From NCBI GenBank assembly GCA_945619025.1, contig CALZBJ010000026.1, positions 1-7,940 on the forward strand: a stretch of DNA of 7,940 nucleotides. Reading direction: 5' to 3'. Source of the stretch: CALZBJ01 sp945619025. GTDB lineage: Bacteria > Pseudomonadota > Gammaproteobacteria > Cardiobacteriales > Wohlfahrtiimonadaceae. The position numbers and the translations under genes are program-made. Below the pieces are notes generated by a model, which made no database searches, was not told where the DNA came from, and was given only the letters and a program-made list of their open reading frames with translations. Below are positions 5,016 to 7,940 of this stretch, piece after piece (position 1 is the stretch's first letter; the number at the start of each line of letters is the position of its first letter).

Positions 5016-7904
5016 CTAGAGCTGTTTAATCTCTAATCCTGTCTTTTCAAGGCTTGCGATCGGGCCGAGTACTGCCGTATGGGTATCACGATCACTGAAG
5101 TATTCGCGCGCAACGCGTTTGAGGTCATCAATGGTGACATTGAGCACATTGGCACGATAGCTGAGTACCTCGTCAGGCGTACGATCAAAATGCTTCATGA
5201 AATAGACATCGCCATATTCAGATGCCGGCGTTTTAGGTTTATCGATCGCACTGATCACCCCTAAAATCGCCTCTTCCAGCGCAAGCGCTTCATGATCTGT
5301 CTCTAAAAGCCAATCGATCGACGCATCGAAATCCTTTAAGGTCTCTTCTAAACGAGGATCGCGATAGCTGAAGAAATTAAACGCGCCTGAGTTTGAGTTA
5401 TAACTCGCACCGCCGCCATACGCACCGCCCTGTTCACGAATCGCACGATGGAGATATCCATTGCGTAAAAAGGCCGCAAGCACATTAAATACCGGCGCAT
5501 CTTTATGGTCTTGGGTAACGGTTTTATAGCTTTTCGCGCAGTAATGCACCGGCGCATTGATCGCCCAACCGAGTTTGACTTTCTCACCGCTAAATTCAAA
5601 CGGGATCTCGAAAGGCGTAAACTCAGCCGCAATCTCATGAGCAAGCGTTTTACCAAATTGATCCGCAATCGATTTAACATCATCGGAATCATTGAGCGTT
5701 ACCACTTCAAAAGGAGATTGTTGCAATTTAACTAAAAGCGCTGCCAGTTTTTCACCAAAGGCAAGGCACGCCGCTTCATCTTTCACGCTCGCTTCTAAAG
5801 CACGGAAATCTTTAATTGATTGCATACCCGATAGACGCTGGCTCAATTGATTAATCGGCGCAATATTTTGACTTGCGACCGCCATCGCATAGGCATGACC
5901 ATTACCAACAATCGCTTGTTCACGAGAGAGTTTAATCTGCGCAAGAATCTCTTGAATGCGTTTCGTTTCATCAAAACGCGCGGTGAAAAAGGTCTCTTTT
6001 AAAATCTCGGCAAGTGCTTTGTGATTATCGAGAAGCGCTTTTCCTGAGATCACCCAAAGGCCTTTCACCCTATCGGAATTTTTGCGAGGTTGATACATCG
6101 TCCGCGCACCGATTCCGCCGGTGACACGCGCTGCTTTCGCTTGCTGGGTTAAGTAATCACTCTCACCACAACCGACTTCGGTAATGAGCGCATCAAGATA
6201 AGGGAGAAGCGTCATCTCCTCTTCGGTTAATGCCGGAAGCTCCACCACTAAACTTTGATAAGTCATTCCGTTTGTGGTCGGTTTTGCATAGACCTTATTA
6301 CCCTCATAAGATACCTCTGGAAATTCGAGCGTTTTTGGAATATCTTCACGTTCTACCATCGGTAAAATCGACGCATCATCAACGCGCGCTTGACGCTCTT
6401 GAAGTGCTACCGCATCGTCAATAATTTTTTGTTTTTCATCAGCGGTTAAACTGGTTTCAAGCTCACGCAGACGGGAATTTTCCTTCTCAACGAGCTCATC
6501 GGCTAAAGTATGGCTTGGGTTTAATGTTAAGGTCAGTTTATGCGGATTACTTAACAGTAGACGATCAATCAAATTCGGAATAAATTGCGGATCTTGGATC
6601 TCTTCGCGCATCTGTTTTAACGTATCATCAAATGACAACACCTCAAGCGCTTCCCCGCCATGCAATACCGGCGTTAAGCAATCGACAATAAGACGAAGTC
6701 CATAGGGATATCGGTCACCCGTAATTTCACGCGAGCTCAATTCAAGCTGATGAAGCACCGCTTCAATATCTTCTTGTGGCACGCCATTTGCTTTCACATC
6801 TTCAAGGGTTTTTGTGATGAGCGCATCAATTGCGTCAACCTTATCACTCGATGCCCCTTCTAAACCGCAGGCAAAAAAGGCTTCACGGGTTCCATCTTCA
6901 AGCCCACAAAACATTGATGGAGCTGCGCCCAAGTCAGTCGTCTCAAGGACTTTCTGCAGCGGCGAACTTGAGTTATCGAGTAAAACGCCCTCTAAAATAC
7001 GCGCGCGCATTAGCTCTTTTGCATCGGTAATCGGGTTTAATAACCACGCATTAATCACGTGCGATTGATTCTCTAAAGGTTCTTCTTTTGGAAGCGGATA
7101 GACGCCTTCATAACGAATCGGCGCTGTGAAACGCTTCTCATCTGGCACACTAAAATCAAAGTCTTGATGATCAAAACGATTTAAAGCGCGCTCTTCAAAC
7201 ACCGCTTGGTGATCGACCGGATCCATATTTCCGTAAGTGATAAAAACACTATTGGATGGATGGTAATGCTTCTTGTGAAACGCTACTAATGCCTCATGGG
7301 TGAGGTTCGGAATATCGCTCGGCTCACCGCCTGAATTGTTGTGATAGGTAATCGTTGGGAAGAGATGCTTGGTAATTTCGTGGTAAAGCACTGATCCAAT
7401 CGAGCTCATCGCCCCTTTCATCTCATTAAAGACCACGCCTTTATAGGTCAGCGGACTTTCAGGATTGGTCATCTCTTCAAATTCTAAACGGTGTCCTTCT
7501 TGACGAAAATCAAGATAATCTAATTTAGGGAAAAAGGCCGCATCTAAATAGATATTGAGCAAATTGTAGAAGTCTTTTTTGTTTTGACTTGCAAAGGGAT
7601 ACGCCGTCCAATCCGATGCAGTGAAAGCGTTCATAAAGGTGTTAAGAGAGCGTCTTATCATCATAAAGAAGGGATCACGCACAGGGTATTTTTCCGACCC
7701 ACAAAGCGCTGTATGCTCCAAAATATGAGCGACGCCCGTCGAATCTTCAGGCACCGTTAAGAATCCCACTAAAAAGACATTATTGGTATCGTCACAGGCA
7801 AGATGGATGTGCTTTGCTTTCGTTTTTTCATGCACAAACTCTTGAAGCGTAATATTAAGTGACGGAATATAGTTTTCTTTAATAAGTGAAAATGATTGAG
7901 TCAT
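5016..7904 (-). CDS. M16C zinc metallopeptidase, PreP-like (presequence protease family)
   Basis: This belongs to the insulinase-type M16C family, which includes mitochondrial and plastid presequence protease. These enzymes close around unfolded peptides and cut them in a large chamber. At 962 aa it has the full family length, a single chain with both halves. The inverted zinc motif H-x-x-E-H is HILEH at residues 60-64 (zinc ligands His60 and His64, catalytic Glu63). The distal ligand is Glu161 in GVVFNEMKGA, 101 residues downstream, matching the spacing in plant PreP. The C-terminal half has R-E-Q-G-G-A-Y-G-G with Arg823 and Tyr829, the same spacing as the substrate-positioning Arg/Tyr pair of plant PreP. 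The middle (about 470-720) corresponds to the M16C-associated region, including helical linker sequence. There is no signal peptide, so cytosolic action is inferred. AAGG (7913-7910) precedes the ATG by 5 nt. It is transcribed alone, convergent with cysE; its upstream neighbour is outside the window. Confidence 0.93.
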   Translation of the reverse strand: MTQSFSLIKENYIPSLNITLQEFVHEKTKAKHIHLACDDTNNVFLVGFLTVPEDSTGVAHILEHTALCGSEKYPVRDPFFMMIRRSLNTFMNAFTASDWTAYPFASQNKKDFYNLLNIYLDAAFFPKLDYLDFRQEGHRLEFEEMTNPESPLTYKGVVFNEMKGAMSSIGSVLYHEITKHLFPTITYHNNSGGEPSDIPNLTHEALVAFHKKHYHPSNSVFITYGNMDPVDHQAVFEERALNRFDHQDFDFSVPDEKRFTAPIRYEGVYPLPKEEPLENQSHVINAWLLNPITDAKELMRARILEGVLLDNSSSPLQKVLETTDLGAAPSMFCGLEDGTREAFFACGLEGASSDKVDAIDALITKTLEDVKANGVPQEDIEAVLHQLELSSREITGDRYPYGLRLIVDCLTPVLHGGEALEVLSFDDTLKQMREEIQDPQFIPNLIDRLLLSNPHKLTLTLNPSHTLADELVEKENSRLRELETSLTADEKQKIIDDAVALQERQARVDDASILPMVEREDIPKTLEFPEVSYEGNKVYAKPTTNGMTYQSLVVELPALTEEEMTLLPYLDALITEVGCGESDYLTQQAKAARVTGGIGARTMYQPRKNSDRVKGLWVISGKALLDNHKALAEILKETFFTARFDETKRIQEILAQIKLSREQAIVGNGHAYAMAVASQNIAPINQLSQRLSGMQSIKDFRALEASVKDEAACLAFGEKLAALLVKLQQSPFEVVTLNDSDDVKSIADQFGKTLAHEIAAEFTPFEIPFEFSGEKVKLGWAINAPVHYCAKSYKTVTQDHKDAPVFNVLAAFLRNGYLHRAIREQGGAYGGGASYNSNSGAFNFFSYRDPRLEETLKDFDASIDWLLETDHEALALEEAILGVISAIDKPKTPASEYGDVYFMKHFDRTPDEVLSYRANVLNVTIDDLKRVAREYFSDRDTHTAVLGPIASLEKTGLEIKQL

Positions 7905-7940
7905 CTCTACCTTCGTATTTGGTTATCTAATTGGATTCAA

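Noticed and set aside
5348..5692. Open frame of 114 codons on the minus strand
   Set aside because: It is an out-of-frame reading inside the M16C peptidase gene, with an Arg/Leu-rich composition typical of shadow frames.
1..7940. Scattered CGATCG-containing words as a DNA uptake signal or repeat family
   Set aside because: The words are short, lie mostly within coding sequence, and have no shared longer flanks.

Overview
This window looks like ordinary chromosomal core sequence from a gammaproteobacterium of moderate GC content. It carries frr-uppS-cdsA downstream of pyrH, a UbiK (YqiC/BMFP) homologue, a trmJ-cysE pair and a PreP-like M16C metalloprotease. The mix of UbiK, TrmJ and the pyrH-frr-uppS-cdsA order supports Gammaproteobacteria. 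A Cardiobacteriales-type organism (Wohlfahrtiimonas or Ignatzschineria-like) is only a guess. All genes are intact, apart from cdsA, which runs off the left edge. No mobile element, CRISPR array, tRNA or rRNA was recognised.

Layout: positions 1-3239 are all on the minus strand, transcribed right to left as ubiK, pyrH, frr, uppS and cdsA (partial). The spacing is 113 bp (ubiK-pyrH), 180 bp (pyrH-frr), 7 bp (frr-uppS) and 9 bp (uppS-cdsA). The last three genes therefore look like one tightly packed transcription unit, and the pyrH-frr gap holds a possible promoter and a stem-loop. A 79-bp divergent region (3240-3318) separates ubiK from the plus-strand pair trmJ-cysE, which overlap by the four bases ATGA. 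A 17-bp perfect stem with T-runs on both sides lies between cysE and the convergent 962-aa M16C peptidase gene, and it should terminate transcription in both directions.

Functions: PyrH makes UDP for RNA, DNA and envelope precursors. Frr recycles ribosomes. UppS makes the undecaprenyl carrier lipid, and CdsA makes CDP-diacylglycerol for phospholipids, so this block joins translation and nucleotide supply to envelope lipid synthesis. UbiK assists ubiquinone synthesis. TrmJ methylates position 32 of tRNAs, and CysE makes O-acetylserine, the first step of cysteine synthesis. In many gammaproteobacteria trmJ and/or cysE lie next to the isc iron-sulfur cluster genes; here the pair ends at a terminator instead. 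The peptidase resembles organellar presequence protease and probably degrades peptides in the cytosol.

I see no convincing undescribed system. The points most worth a second look are the structured pyrH-frr spacer, the lack of rpsB-tsf upstream of pyrH, the facing promoter candidates between ubiK and trmJ, and a charged CysE tail that lacks the usual C-terminal isoleucine.
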